From: Azospirillum sp.
GTDB taxonomy: Bacteria; Pseudomonadota; Alphaproteobacteria; Azospirillales; Azospirillaceae
Assembly: GCA_016124535.1 (NCBI GenBank)
Contig: WGNK01000021.1
Span: 62,001-126,000, forward strand
Direction of reading: 5' to 3'
Length of the DNA: 64,000 bases
The position numbers were made by a program, and so were the translations under genes. The notes below the pieces were generated by a model. It did no database searches, was not told the origin of the DNA, and was given only the letters and a program-made list of their open reading frames with translations. Positions 41,987 through 52,400 of this stretch are shown piece by piece. The number at the start of each line of letters is the position of its first letter. Positions within the stretch are counted from its first letter, which is position 1.

Positions 41987-42808
41987 ATGGCCGACATAAC
42001 GACCGAACAGCTCAGTCCGGCGCCAGTGCGTCTGGGTAACCTTGAAGTGCGCCTCGCCGGCTCCGAAGCCGAGGTTGACGCCGCCCAGTCGCTGCGTTAC
42101 CGGGTCTTCTACACCGAGATGGCGGCGCGTCCGACGCCCGAGATGGCGGATCGCCACCGCGATTTCGACGCCTATGACGCGTTGTGCGACCACCTGCTGG
42201 TGATCGACCACAACCGCGGCCCTGGTGCCGAAGGCGTGGTCGGTACCTATCGTCTGATCCGGCGGGAAATGGCCGACCGGGCCGGCGCCTTCTACAGCAG
42301 CAGCGAATACGATATCGACCGCTTGGTCGCCTATCCGGGGCAGGTCCTGGAACTGGGCCGATCCTGCGTCGATACCGCCTATCGGACCCGTCCGACCATG
42401 CAGCTGCTGTGGCGCGGCATCGCCGAGTACGTCTTCCAGCACGACATCGCGCTGATGTTCGGCTGCGCCAGCCTGCCCGGCACGGACCCCCAGGCGCTGG
42501 CACTGCCGCTGTCCTATCTCTATTTTTATCACCTGGCTCCGCCGGCGGTGCGTCCGACCGCATTGTCGGAGCGCTATGTCGATATGCGCCTGATGGCCCA
42601 GCCGGACGTCGACCCGCGGCGCGCGCTCGGCTATCTGCCGCCGCTGATCAAGGGCTATCTCCGGCTTGGCGGCTTTGTCGGCGATGGTGCGGTGATCGAT
42701 CACCAGTTCAACACCACCGATGTCTGCATTGTCGTCAAGACCGACCAGGTCACCGACAAGTACCTGCGCCACTATGAACGACGCAGCCGCGAGGCGGGCG
42801 GCGCCTGA
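41987..42808 (+). CDS. olsB: L-ornithine N-alpha-acyltransferase OlsB-like
   Basis: From the ATG at 41987 the protein has 273 residues. It belongs to the GNAT-like acyl-ACP N-acyltransferase group, with AAQSLRYRVFYTEM, DAYDALCDHLLVID, VGTYRLIRREMA, LELGRSCVDTAYRTRPTMQL and the C-terminal KGYLRLGGFVGDGAVID plus FNTTDVCIVVK. OlsB attaches a 3-hydroxy fatty acid to ornithine, the first step of ornithine lipid synthesis. The next gene is the matching O-acyltransferase, which supports the assignment. The ribosome-binding site is weak; earlier in-frame codons exist but lack family residues. Confidence 0.87.
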   Translation: MADITTEQLSPAPVRLGNLEVRLAGSEAEVDAAQSLRYRVFYTEMAARPTPEMADRHRDFDAYDALCDHLLVIDHNRGPGAEGVVGTYRLIRREMADRAGAFYSSSEYDIDRLVAYPGQVLELGRSCVDTAYRTRPTMQLLWRGIAEYVFQHDIALMFGCASLPGTDPQALALPLSYLYFYHLAPPAVRPTALSERYVDMRLMAQPDVDPRRALGYLPPLIKGYLRLGGFVGDGAVIDHQFNTTDVCIVVKTDQVTDKYLRHYERRSREAGGA

Positions 42809-42833
42809 GCGGGGACAGGGGCGGGGACAGGGT

Positions 42834-43700
42834 ATGGGTTCGCCGGTGCTCGGAGCGGCACGTCTGACGGTTTATCTGCTGGTAACCGCGCTGCTGGTTC
42901 CGCTCCAGGCGCTGGCGGTGTGGCTGCGCTGGCCGCTGCGCCGATCGCTGCCGCGCGTCTATCATGCCCTGTGCACCCGGATTCTCGGCTTTCGTCTGGT
43001 GGTGATCGGCGAACGCTCGCGCGAGCGGCCGACCCTGTTCATCTCCAACCACTCGTCCTATCTCGACATCGAAGTCTTGAGTTCGGTGATTCCGGGCTCG
43101 TTCGTGGCCAAGACCGAGGTTGCGGCGTGGCCCTTCTTCGGCGTGCTGGCCAAGTTGCAGGAGACCGTATTCGTCGCCCGCCAGGCCCGCGGCCAGGTCG
43201 GCCGCCAGCGCGACGAAATGCGCGACCGCCTGATGGGCGGCGACAATCTGATTCTGTTTCCCGAGGGGACCTCGTCGGACGGAAACCGCCTGCTGCCGTT
43301 CAAGACCGCGCTGTTTGCCGCCGCCGCGATGCGGATCGGCGAGCGACCGCTGGTGGTCCAGCCGGTCACCGTCACGGCGACCGCGCTCGACGGCATCCCG
43401 CTCGGCCGGGCCTTGCGCCCGCTCTATGCCTGGTATGGCGATATGGAGCTGGTGCCCCATCTGTGGGCGCTGGTCAAGCTGACCGGGATCACCGTGGTGG
43501 TCGAGTTCCACCGGCCGGTGACCGCCGAGCAATTCCGGTCGCGCAAGGGTCTGGCCGACCATTGCTGGCAGGTCATGGCCGCCGGCATCAGCCGGGCGCT
43601 GAGCGGCCGCCTGGAGCCGAAGGCGCCGCCCGAGCCGGCGGCGGCTTCGGCGGATCCGGCGGTCGAACTGGTCGAAGCGATGCCGGGGTCGCCGGGATGA
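42834..43700 (+). CDS. olsA: Lyso-ornithine lipid O-acyltransferase OlsA-like (PlsC family)
   Basis: From the ATG at 42834 the protein has 288 residues: an N-terminal membrane helix, then the PlsC acyltransferase motifs SNHSSYLDIEVL (His73, Asp78), SFVAKTEVAAWPFFG and LFPEGTSSDGNRLLPF (FPEG at about 142-145). OlsA adds the second acyl chain to lyso-ornithine lipid. Location 25 bp after olsB is the main reason to prefer OlsA over PlsC (1-acylglycerol-3-phosphate acyltransferase). A start at 42774 inside olsB is possible but lacks a ribosome-binding site. Confidence 0.85.
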   Translation: MGSPVLGAARLTVYLLVTALLVPLQALAVWLRWPLRRSLPRVYHALCTRILGFRLVVIGERSRERPTLFISNHSSYLDIEVLSSVIPGSFVAKTEVAAWPFFGVLAKLQETVFVARQARGQVGRQRDEMRDRLMGGDNLILFPEGTSSDGNRLLPFKTALFAAAAMRIGERPLVVQPVTVTATALDGIPLGRALRPLYAWYGDMELVPHLWALVKLTGITVVVEFHRPVTAEQFRSRKGLADHCWQVMAAGISRALSGRLEPKAPPEPAAASADPAVELVEAMPGSPG

Positions 43701-43773
43701 CCCAAGGGCGGGATCGGCCGGTTGAGAGCCCTGCTCAGGACTCCGCTAAGGACATGGAGCTAAGGACATGGAA

Positions 43774-43804
43774 TTGACAGGAACCTTGCCAGCAATGCTA
43801 TTGT
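43774..43804 (+). promoter_or_regulatory. Candidate promoter before miaB
   Basis: TTGACA at 43774-43779 and TATTGT at 43799-43804 are separated by 19 bp, slightly long for sigma-70. Transcription would start near 43811, which leaves too little leader for a GTG at 43817 and favours the TTG start of miaB at 43853. Confidence 0.45.
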
Positions 43805-43852
43805 CAGGCGGGTGGCGTGATCGGCTGTCTCCGGCACCCGAGGGGTGAGCAT

Positions 43853-45235
43853 TTGACCAGGACGCTGTTCATCAAGACCTGGGGCTGCCAGATGAACGTC
43901 TACGACTCCGCACGGATGGCGGATGTCCTGGCGCCGCTCGGTTTCCGTCCGGTCGATCGGCCCGAATCGGCCGACATGATCATTCTCAATACCTGTCACA
44001 TCCGGGAAAAGGCCTCGGACAAGGTGTTTTCCGAACTGGGTCGATTGCGGGCCCATCAGCGGGAGCGGGCGGCGGCGGGCGGTCGCATGATCCTGGCGGT
44101 CGCGGGCTGCGTGGCTCAGGCCGAGGGGGCCGAAATCGCGGCGCGTGCGCCCTATGTCGATCTGGTGTTCGGACCGCAGACCTACCACCGCCTGCCCGAA
44201 CTGGTGGCGCGGGTGGGGCAGGGCGGCACGGTGGTCGATACCGAATTCCCGCTCGAGTCGAAATTCGACGCGCTGCCCGAGGAGGCCGGGGCGCCCGGGG
44301 TTTCGGCGTTTCTGTCGGTGCAGGAGGGCTGCGACAAGTTCTGCACCTTCTGCGTCGTTCCCTATACCCGCGGTGCCGAATCGTCGCGACCGGCCGCCGC
44401 GGTGCTGGCCGAGGCGCGACGCCTGATCGCTCAGGGGGCGGTCGAGATCACCCTGCTCGGTCAGAACGTCAATGCCTGGCACGGCGAGGGCACCGATGGC
44501 GGCGTCTGGGGGCTGGGCCGTTTGCTTGGGGCGCTGGCGGAGCTGCCCGGCGTGGCGCGGCTGCGCTATACCACCTCCCACCCTTCCGACATGACCGACG
44601 AGCTGATCGCGGCCCATGCCTCTGTGCCGCAGCTGATGCCGTTCCTGCATCTGCCGGTGCAAAGCGGTTCCGACCGGGTTTTGGCGGCGATGAACCGGCG
44701 CCACCGCGCCGACGATTACCGGCGTCTGGTCGATCGCCTGCGCCACGCCCGGCCGGATCTGGCGCTGTCGTCGGATTTCATTGTCGGCTTTCCCGGCGAA
44801 AGCGAGCTCGATTTCGCCGAAACGTTGCGGCTGGTCGAGGACATCGGCTTCGCCCAGGCCTATTCCTTCAAATTCAGCGCACGCCCCGGCACCCCGGCCG
44901 CCGAGCATGCGCCCGACCGGCAGGTGCCCGAGACGGTCAAGGCTGCGCGCCTGGAGGCGCTGCAGCGGTTGCTCGGCGCCCAACAGCTGGCGTTCAACCG
45001 GCGCAGCGTCGGTACCCGGATGCCGGTGCTGTTCGACCGGGCGGGTCGGCGTCCCGGCCAGTTGCTCGGCCGCAGCCCGTGGTTGCAGGCGGTCCATGCC
45101 GCGGCTCCCGAGCGGCTGCTCGGGCAGTTGATCGAGGTGCGAGTCGACGCCGGTCAGGCCAATAGCCTGGCCGCGACGATCGTGACCGCAGGTGGCGATG
45201 CCGGGACAGCGATGGCGCTGGAGGGGGCTGCTTGA
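43853..45235 (+). CDS. miaB: tRNA-2-methylthio-N6-dimethylallyladenosine synthase MiaB
   Basis: The preferred start is TTG at 43853 (AGGGG seven bases upstream), giving 460 residues beginning [19 protein letters not shown], as MiaB proteins do. The three N-terminal cluster cysteines are at about 12, 48 and 86 (WGCQMN, NTCHIRE, AGCVAQ). The radical-SAM CX3CX2C is at about 160-167 (GCDKFCTFC), and a TRAM domain ends the protein. MiaB adds the methylthio group to i6A37 of tRNAs. Its stop overlaps the start of the PhoH-like gene. A GTG 36 bp earlier is an alternative start. Confidence 0.95.
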   Translation: MTRTLFIKTWGCQMNVYDSARMADVLAPLGFRPVDRPESADMIILNTCHIREKASDKVFSELGRLRAHQRERAAAGGRMILAVAGCVAQAEGAEIAARAPYVDLVFGPQTYHRLPELVARVGQGGTVVDTEFPLESKFDALPEEAGAPGVSAFLSVQEGCDKFCTFCVVPYTRGAESSRPAAAVLAEARRLIAQGAVEITLLGQNVNAWHGEGTDGGVWGLGRLLGALAELPGVARLRYTTSHPSDMTDELIAAHASVPQLMPFLHLPVQSGSDRVLAAMNRRHRADDYRRLVDRLRHARPDLALSSDFIVGFPGESELDFAETLRLVEDIGFAQAYSFKFSARPGTPAAEHAPDRQVPETVKAARLEALQRLLGAQQLAFNRRSVGTRMPVLFDRAGRRPGQLLGRSPWLQAVHAAAPERLLGQLIEVRVDAGQANSLAATIVTAGGDAGTAMALEGAA

Positions 45236-46260
45236 CAGGCGTGCCGGATCGCCGCATCGACCTGCAGTTCGACGACAATCGGTTGCTCCCCATGCTATAC
45301 GGTGAGCATGATCGTAACTTGGCACGGATCGAAACCCAGCTCGGGGTATCGTTGATCTCGCGCGGCAATCGTCTGACCATTGCCGGCCCGCCAGAGAGCG
45401 CCGACGCCGCCCGCTCGACGCTGGACGCGCTGTGGGAGCGGCTGAAGCAAGGCATGGTGGTCAGCAGCGGTGAGGTTGACGCCGCCTTGCGCATGACCGC
45501 CAGCGCTGCCGACGAAACCGCCCGTGCCCAGGCGCTGGCGGCGATCAGCCGGCCGGACTTTCGCCTGCACACCAGGCGCCGGGCGATTTCGCCGCGTTCG
45601 CCGATGCAGGCGAGCTATCTCCAGGCGATGCAGGACAGCGAACTGGTGTTCGGGCTGGGGCCGGCCGGCACCGGCAAGACCTATCTGGCGGTCGCCCATG
45701 GCGTGTCGCTGCTGCTCGCCGGACGGGTCGACCGGATCATCCTGTCGCGGCCGGCGGTCGAGGCGGGCGAACGGCTGGGCTTCCTGCCCGGCGACCTCAA
45801 GGAAAAGGTCGATCCTTACCTGCGACCGCTCTATGACGCGCTCCACGACATGCTGCCGGTCGAACAAGTTGCGCGCCGGCTCGACAATGGCGAGATCGAG
45901 GTGGCGCCCTTGGCCTTCATGCGCGGCCGCACGCTGGCCAACGCCTTCGTGATCCTCGACGAGGCCCAGAACACCACGCCGATGCAAATGAAGATGTTCC
46001 TGACCCGGCTCGGTGAGGGCGGCCGGATGGTCGTCACCGGCGACACCACCCAGGTCGATCTGGCGCCGGGAATCCGCTCCGGCCTGAAAGACTCCCTTGA
46101 AATTCTGCAGGGTATTCCCGGAATTACGATGGTGACATTTTCCGACGCCGATGTCGTGCGGCACCCTCTGGTGCCGCTGATCGTCCGCGCCTATGATCGA
46201 CGCGAGCGAAACCGACGGGATGCTTGCGCGGAGGGCGACACCGCGCCGGTCCGACCATGA
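45232..46260 (+). CDS. phoH: PhoH-like ATPase (YbeZ type)
   Basis: The 342-residue protein starts with TTG at 45232, overlapping the miaB stop as TTGA. It has the PhoH P-loop [13 protein letters not shown] (about 141-153), the [20 protein letters not shown] block, the Walker [20 protein letters not shown] and TGDTTQVDL. The order miaB-phoH-ybeY-corC is conserved in alphaproteobacteria, where this protein works with the RNase YbeY. Its exact RNA-related task is not settled. Confidence 0.95.
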   Translation: MTGVPDRRIDLQFDDNRLLPMLYGEHDRNLARIETQLGVSLISRGNRLTIAGPPESADAARSTLDALWERLKQGMVVSSGEVDAALRMTASAADETARAQALAAISRPDFRLHTRRRAISPRSPMQASYLQAMQDSELVFGLGPAGTGKTYLAVAHGVSLLLAGRVDRIILSRPAVEAGERLGFLPGDLKEKVDPYLRPLYDALHDMLPVEQVARRLDNGEIEVAPLAFMRGRTLANAFVILDEAQNTTPMQMKMFLTRLGEGGRMVVTGDTTQVDLAPGIRSGLKDSLEILQGIPGITMVTFSDADVVRHPLVPLIVRAYDRRERNRRDACAEGDTAPVRP

Positions 46261-46811
46261 CCAGAGTTGAGATCATCGTGACCGCCGCGGCGGCGGGCTG
46301 GGACGGCGAGGCCGCCAAACTCGCGGAGGCCGCCGCGGCGACCGTGCTTTCGGGTCTGCTGCCCCGGCCATGCGGCCCGCTGGAACTCGGCATCACGCTG
46401 GCGGACGACGCCACCGTGCGCGATCTCAACCACCGCTATCGCGGCCGCGACAAGCCGACCAACGTGCTGTCGTTCCCCCTGATGGCGGCGCCGCTCGACG
46501 AATTGGCGGGTGATCCCGATTCGGCGCAGCCGGCGATGCTGGGCGATGTTGTGCTCGCCCGGCAAACCATCCTGTGCGAGGCGGAGGAGCAGGGCAAGGA
46601 GGTCCCGGCTCATCTGGCGCATCTGGTGGTCCACGGCGTGCTCCATCTGCTCGGGTTCGACCACGAGAGCGATGGCGAGGCCGACCAGATGGAGGCCTTG
46701 GAAATCCGCTTCCTGGCCGAACTCGGGGTCGACGATCCCTATGGCGATCGCGGCGACGCACGGGACGAGGGCGGCCCCGCCGCGCCGCCGCGGACGCCCG
46801 CAGGAGCCTGA
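46257..46811 (+). CDS. ybeY: Endoribonuclease YbeY
   Basis: From the ATG at 46257, overlapping the phoH stop by ATGA, the protein has 184 residues with the metal-binding motif HGVLHLLGFDHESD (H-x3-H-x5-H) and the typical NHRYRGRDKPTNVLSFP. YbeY is a single-strand RNase needed for 16S rRNA maturation and ribosome quality control. The C-terminal ~25 residues (rich in Gly, Ala, Pro) extend beyond the usual end. Confidence 0.95.
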   Translation: MTRVEIIVTAAAAGWDGEAAKLAEAAAATVLSGLLPRPCGPLELGITLADDATVRDLNHRYRGRDKPTNVLSFPLMAAPLDELAGDPDSAQPAMLGDVVLARQTILCEAEEQGKEVPAHLAHLVVHGVLHLLGFDHESDGEADQMEALEIRFLAELGVDDPYGDRGDARDEGGPAAPPRTPAGA

Positions 46812-46814
46812 TCG

Positions 46815-47735
46815 ATGAGCGATCTTGCCAATGGTCGCGCCCATCGCGACGAGGGAACGGACGAGCCGTCCGGACTGTCCCATCATTTCCGCAACTGGCT
46901 GCGCGCCGCCCTGCGCGGTCGGGGCGACACCACGCTGCGCGACACCATCGAGGAGTTGATCGAGGAACAGACCGACGGCGAGGACTCGATCGCCGCCGAC
47001 GAACGCATCCTGCTGACCAATATCCTGAAGCTGCGCGACCGCACCGTGGTCGATGCCATGGTGCCGCGGGCCGACATCATGGCGGTGGAGATCGACACCA
47101 GCTTGAGCGCCCTGGTCGGGATCATGGCCAAGGACGCCCATAGCCGCCTGCCGGTCTACCGCGAGACGCTGGACGAGGTGGTCGGCATCGTCCACATCAA
47201 GGATGTCCTCGCCGCCTGCTTTGCCGAGCAGAAGGGCATGGTGCTGAAGGATATTCTGCGCCAGGTGCTGGTGGTGGCGCCGAGCATGCCGGTGCTCGAC
47301 CTGCTGCTGCAGATGCGCCAGTGCCGCCAGCATATGGCGCTGGTGGTCGATGAATTCGGCGGCATCGACGGTCTGGTCACGATCGAGGATCTGGTCGAGG
47401 AAATCGTCGGCGAGATCGAGGACGAACACGACGAGGAAGCCCAGCCCAGCCTGCTGGTGCGGCCCGACGGCACCATAATCGCCGATGCCCGGGTGATGCT
47501 CGACGATTTCGAGGCGCAAGTCGGCCGGGTGCTCGACGCCGAAGAGCGCGACGAGGTCGATACCCTGGGCGGGCTGGTGGTCTCCCTGGCCGGCCGGGTG
47601 CCTGGCCGCGGCGAATTGCTGAAACATCCCTCGGGCGTCGAATTCGAAATCCTCGACGCCGATCCACGCCGGGTCAAGCGCATCCGCATCCGCAACCTGC
47701 CCGAGCCCGCCACCCCGGCAGCACCGGAAGGGTGA
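46815..47735 (+). CDS. corC: CorC/TlyC-type CBS protein
   Basis: The 306-residue soluble protein has two CBS domains (VVDAMVPRADIMAVEIDTSL, then VDEFGGIDGLVTIEDLVEEI) and a C-terminal CorC-HlyC domain starting near VRPDGTIIADARVMLDDFEA. Members lacking the membrane domain are placed with CorC, linked to magnesium/cobalt efflux. It starts 3 bp after ybeY. In related genomes lnt normally follows; here that place is taken by an insertion-sequence remnant. Confidence 0.92.
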   Translation: MSDLANGRAHRDEGTDEPSGLSHHFRNWLRAALRGRGDTTLRDTIEELIEEQTDGEDSIAADERILLTNILKLRDRTVVDAMVPRADIMAVEIDTSLSALVGIMAKDAHSRLPVYRETLDEVVGIVHIKDVLAACFAEQKGMVLKDILRQVLVVAPSMPVLDLLLQMRQCRQHMALVVDEFGGIDGLVTIEDLVEEIVGEIEDEHDEEAQPSLLVRPDGTIIADARVMLDDFEAQVGRVLDAEERDEVDTLGGLVVSLAGRVPGRGELLKHPSGVEFEILDADPRRVKRIRIRNLPEPATPAAPEG

Positions 47736-47784
47736 GGAGGGGCCGGCGACACCGCTCCTCCGCAGACGCGGCTGCACCGCGGCG

Positions 47785-48755
47785 TCAAGCCTGCTACTAC
47801 AGTGGCACCTTCTGGATTTTTGCGATTTTTCGTTTGATGTGGCAACGACGGGCAATGGCCTGGTGCCATCGTCGCCAGTTGGACCAGCCGAAGATGAACT
47901 TGATCGAGCGCTTTACGACCAGGACAAGCTGGGCCAGGAGCCGGCGGATTTCCTGGATGGTCAATGGAACCTTGTCGGCGGCGAGATCGTCACGATTCTT
48001 TTTTTCCGCTGGCGCGGTCTGCGCCATGATCACGGCCAGAAAGGCGTGGGCCAGCAGGGCCAAGGTGATGTGTCGATACCAGGCGATCCATTGGCGGACT
48101 TCGTAATGGTCGAGGCCGACTTCGCCTTTGGCGGCTTCGAAGCCGGCTTCGATGGTCCACCTGAGGCCGGCGGCGCGCACCATCTCTTGCAACGGCGTCG
48201 GCGCACCGGCGAACACGAGGAAGAAGGCGAGATCGTCGCGATCGGTCAGCGCGCGGCGCACCAACAGGGTGTGGCTGCCGGTGGTGACGCCGGGCACGAT
48301 CAGGGGCACCGTCGCCCAATCACAGGTGCGCGGCCCTTTGGTGCCGTCGCCGGCGCTCAGCCGGCGCCAGCGGTCGGCCGGGATGGTGTGCGCCAGTTCC
48401 GCCGCGGTCCGGGTGATCAAGCCGTTGCCAGCCTCAGGGCGCAGCGGCTCGGAGCTCTTGATCGCCAGGACATAGGACCAGGCCCAGTTCTCCAACTCCC
48501 GGCGCAAGCCCGGATCGCTGCCATGGACGGCGTCGCCCAGGGTCCAGTCCGCTGGAAACCCGGCGGCCCGCGCCCGCGCCAGCATCAGGCGGGCTTGCTC
48601 CGGTTTGGTGCGAAACGGCGTGTCCTTGGGAATGCCGGCATTGTCGCAGCGCTCCCAAGCGCCCGTGCAACGCCGTCAGCTCGTCCATCCAAGGGGTGAT
48701 GCCCATCGTTCCATCAGCTCCGGGTAAAGCCCGCAGCTGGGAACCGGACAGCTGA
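47785..48755. mobile_element. IS701-family insertion sequence remnant
   Basis: The element covers the broken transposase and short flanks. Its left border is between the corC stop (47735) and the transposase stop (47797), and its right border before the point where TolC-like sequence resumes (about 48765). No convincing terminal inverted repeats or target duplication could be matched by eye, so the borders are approximate. The insertion sits inside the 3' part of the TolC-like gene. Confidence 0.65.
47797..48706 (-). pseudogene. IS701-type transposase, internally deleted and frameshifted
   Basis: The C-terminal ~290 residues are intact in one frame: AGIPKDTPFRTKPEQARLML, AGFPADWTLGDAVHGSD, TIEAGFEAAKGEVGLDHYEVR, RHITLALLAHAFLAVI and the basic end, which fit the DDE transposase of the IS701 family. 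The normal N terminus, MGITPWMDELTALHGRLG, lies in a different frame from the ATG at 48706 and joins the C-terminal part near 48655-48672. About 100-150 residues expected between them are absent. The gene therefore cannot give a working transposase. Confidence 0.85.
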
Positions 48756-48757
48756 TT

Positions 48758-49355
48758 TCAAGCGACTCTGTCGTAGTAATTGGCCCAGATATTGTTGGCG
48801 GTATAGCGGTTGCTATCGTAATTCGCGCCGGCCGAGAGATTGATGCCGGGCAGCATCTCCAATAAAATCCGGTGGGTCTCGGCGTGGCTGATCCGTTCCT
48901 GGTAGGATAGGTGGTTTGTAAGTGCTGCGGTGCGCCCACATCGATCTGAGCGTTGGCGGGCGGAAGAATGGCTGGCCCCGAAATCCAGCACGTTCCAGCG
49001 ATTCCCGCTTGGTCTCCAGGGAAATGCTGCTGGAAGCGTCGGAGTTGGAGCGGCTGGAATAGCCGGCCGCCGCGGTCAGCTTGGGCAGCAGGTCGTAATG
49101 CGCCAGGTTCAGCTGGGCTTGCGCCACAGCGGCACTCATCAGCTCGACCCGGTGGTCGAGATTGTACTTGACCGCCCGCGCCATCGCCTCGTCCAGCCCG
49201 ACCGGCCCGGTCACCGGCTCGGTGTCCTGAAACATCACCAGCCGGTCGGCCGCGATCCGCGCCGTCTTCTCGGCGTCAGACATCGGCTCCGGCGTGATCG
49301 AGCAGGCGGACAGCGCGACGGCCGCCGCAAATAGCGAAAGATTGCGCAAAGCCAT
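48758..49355 (-). pseudogene. TolC-family outer-membrane export protein, degraded
   Basis: From the ATG at 49355 a lipoprotein-type N terminus (MALRNLSLFAAAVALSAC) leads into TolC-family sequence: VGLDEAMARAVKYNLDHRVE, LAHYDLLPKLTAAAGYSSRS and SSISLETKRES. Near 48997-49005 the frame changes, and the next conserved block, WNVLDFGASHSSARQRSDR, follows at once, so the residues between were deleted. A second deletion joins this to NHLSYQERISHAETHRILLEMLPGINLSAGANYDSN and NNIWANYYDR. The gene then ends at the insertion element. It lies just after the giant repeat gene on the same strand, where a type I export channel gene would be expected. Confidence 0.82.
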
Positions 49356-49466
49356 TAAGAGCGGAGCAAGTCGGCACCGCAACCAACTGAAGGATATCGA
49401 CAATACACCATGGTTCAGATCGATTGCGAGAGAATATTGTTTTCAAAAGATTTACCGCCCGTGCGG

Positions 49467-52400
49467 TCAAGCAGCCCAACTCGCATCTTCGGGTAGGGTG
49501 GGCAGTTTGAACGATGCCAGTGCCTGTTCGAGTTCCAGGGTTTGCACTTCGAACAGCCCGGCGGCGCGGGCCAGTTGGTCGGTGAAAGCCGGAGCGCCGG
49601 GTTCGAACACGTCTGAGCCAAACAGATCCGAAGCAACCCGGTTGGGCCCGAACAGACGGGTCTGTGGACCGGATGTACCAGCGGGGGTGCCTTGCCCGGC
49701 CGCCGGCGCGCCTTGGTTCTGACCATCGGGCGCCGGAGCTTGACCGTCAGACGGCGGGTTGCCGTCCGGATTGTCGCTCTGACCGTTGTCCTGTTGATCG
49801 CCCTGCTGGCCGCCCGATGTGGTGCCGCCAGTGTTCCCGAACCCGCCGCCGGTATTGGAGCCGCCGGTCGAGGTGCCGCCCGATGTGGTGCCGCCAGTGT
49901 TCCCGAACCCGCCGCCGGTACTGGTGCCGCCGGTCGAGGTGCTGCCCGGCGTGGTGCCGCCAGTGTTCCCGAACCCGCCGCCGGTATTGGAGCCGCCGGT
50001 CGAGGTGCTGCCCGGGGTGGTGCCGCCAGTGTTCCCGACCCCGCCGCGGGTATTGGTGCCGCCGGTCGAGGTGCTGCCCGGCGCGGTGCCGCCAGTGTTC
50101 CCGACCCCGCCGCCGGTATTGGTGCCGCCGGTCGAGGTGCTGCCCTGCGTACCACCGCCGATGTTGCCAAACCCGCCGCCGGAATTGCCAAAGCTGCTGG
50201 TGGTATTGGCAAAACTGTTGCCGCTGCTGGCGAAGCTGCCGCCCGAATTGCCGAAAGTGCCGGCCACCGAGTTGCTGCCGAAGCTGTTGGCCGAGCCGCC
50301 AGTGGTGCCGCCGACCGCGCCCAAGGCGTTGGTCACCGAAGTGCCGGTGCCGGAGTTGTTGATATTGCTGGTAGTGACCACCCGGTTGGTGTTGGAGCCG
50401 CCCGAGGTGTCGCTGCCGCTGCCGCCGATATTGTTGGTGCTGACCGAGCGGTTGCCGTCGCTGAGCGCGCCGCTGACCGCGCCCGCTGCCCCGGTTGACA
50501 GGGTACTGCCGGTGTCGCTGGTGGTCCCGGCGGTGGCGTTGCCGGTGGACGCGGTGCTGGTCGAGGTCGTGGTGTGGTCGCTCGAGTCGGTGACCGTGGT
50601 GGTGATAGCCGGCGGCGGCGGCGCCGGCACCACCGTCGGCTCGGCCGCCACGGTCACCGTCAGGATGTTGGTGGCGCTGAGCCCGACCTTGTTGGTCACC
50701 GTGACCGTGATCGCGGTGGCGGGCGCCAGGCTGACCACGCTCGTCTTCAGCACGGTCACCACCCCGGTGGTGGCATCGATCGCGAACAGCCCGCCCAGAT
50801 CGTTGTCCAGGGTATAGGTCAGACCCTGGTCCAGCGGGTCGGTCGCGCTTACCGTGCCGGCGGTGGTGACGCTGAGCGGCACCGAGAGCGTGCCGGTTGG
50901 CTTGGTCGGCCTGGCGTCGATCGTGGTCATCACCAGATCGTTGCCGGTGCTACCGGCATAAGAGAACTTGAAGCCGTTATTCTGGAAGTAGATCGCCTTG
51001 CCTTCGCCGAGCGTGGTCGCGGTGTCCGCCTGGATCAGCGCTCCGCTGGTGGTGCCGGCACCCTGGTTGTCGATCAGGGTGAAGGCGGCGCCGACCGCGG
51101 GGGTGAACCCGCCGCTCAGGCTGAGCGACAGAAGGCCGCCGTTCAGCACCACATTGCCGGCGGTCACCACGATCTGGTCATAGCTGGTACCGGCGGCGGT
51201 GCCGGCGAGCTCGACCGCCAGGGTGGCGCCCGATGCCACGGTCAGGCCATTGCTGAAGGTCAGCCGGCCCGGGCTGTTGCCGGCGGAGAGCGTAGCGCCG
51301 GACTGGATCGTGGTCGCCCCGGCGATGGTGCCCGAGCCGCCGAGCGTGCCGCCCGAACCCACCGTGACGCTGCCGCTGCCGGTCAGGCTGCCGTTGACCA
51401 GCAGTTTGCCGCCGGTGACCACGGTGGCGCCCTGGTAGTCGTTGGCTCCGCTCAGGATCAGGGTGCCGCTGCCGGTCTTGGTCAGGTCCTGGCCGGCGCT
51501 GCCGGTCACCCGGCCGCTGATCGTCACCGTGTGGCTGCCGGTGTTGATCGTGGCGTCGCCCGACAGCGTGAAGGTGTTGTTGATCTCGGTATCGCCGGTG
51601 ACGTCCAGCTCCTTGCCGTCGGCGACGAAGATCATGCCGCCGGGCAGGGCGTCGTCGTTGGCGACCTGGAGATCGCCGTCGTCGATATAGATGTCGCCGG
51701 TCAGTCCGGCCTCGTTGGCGGTATTGTCCAGGATCAGGGTGCCGCCGCCGGTCTTGTGCAGATCGGCCCCACTGTCGGAGACATCGTCGAGCGCGCCGGT
51801 CAGGGTGACCGTCTTGCCACTGGCGACGCTGATCGTGCCCGAGTTTAGGACGATCACGATGTCATTGTCGAAACTGCCGCTCTCGGTGATCTGCAACGTG
51901 CCGTCGTTGTCCAGGTTCACCGTGCCCACCCCCAGATTGGCATCCGCCGCCACCGCCAGCGTGCCATCCGAGATCGTGGTGGTGCCGGCATAGCTGTTGG
52001 CCCCCAACAGCGTCACCGTCCCGCCGCCGCTCTTGGTCAGCGCGCCGCTGCCGCTGATCTGGCCGCCATAGCTGCCGTCGCTCGCCTGGTCGAACACCAG
52101 GGCGGCGTTGTCGACGATATTGCCCTGCAGGCTGGTGGTGGTGCCGGTCAGGGTGCCGGCCGAGACCGTGGTGCCGCCGCTGTAGTTGTTGGCCCCGGCC
52201 AAGGTCAGCAGGCCGGCGCCGGTCTTGGCCAGGCCGCCGGTGCCCGAGATCACCGCCGACAGGGTCAGCACGTCGCTGCCGCCGGTATTGCCGTAGCTGA
52301 TGGTGCCGCCGTCGCTGCTCAGGGTCATCAGATTGTCGATCGTCACCGTCCCGCTGCCGGTGACGCTGAGGGTGCCGCCGTCCAGCGTCACCGTGCCGGA

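Noticed and set aside
47785..48755. Intact, active insertion sequence
   Set aside because: The transposase lacks a large internal part and is frameshifted, and terminal inverted repeats could not be matched.
50574..51848. 424-codon plus-strand frame and many other plus-strand frames opposite the giant gene
   Set aside because: They arise from the repetitive Thr/Gly/Ser codons of the reverse-strand gene and show no independent protein character.
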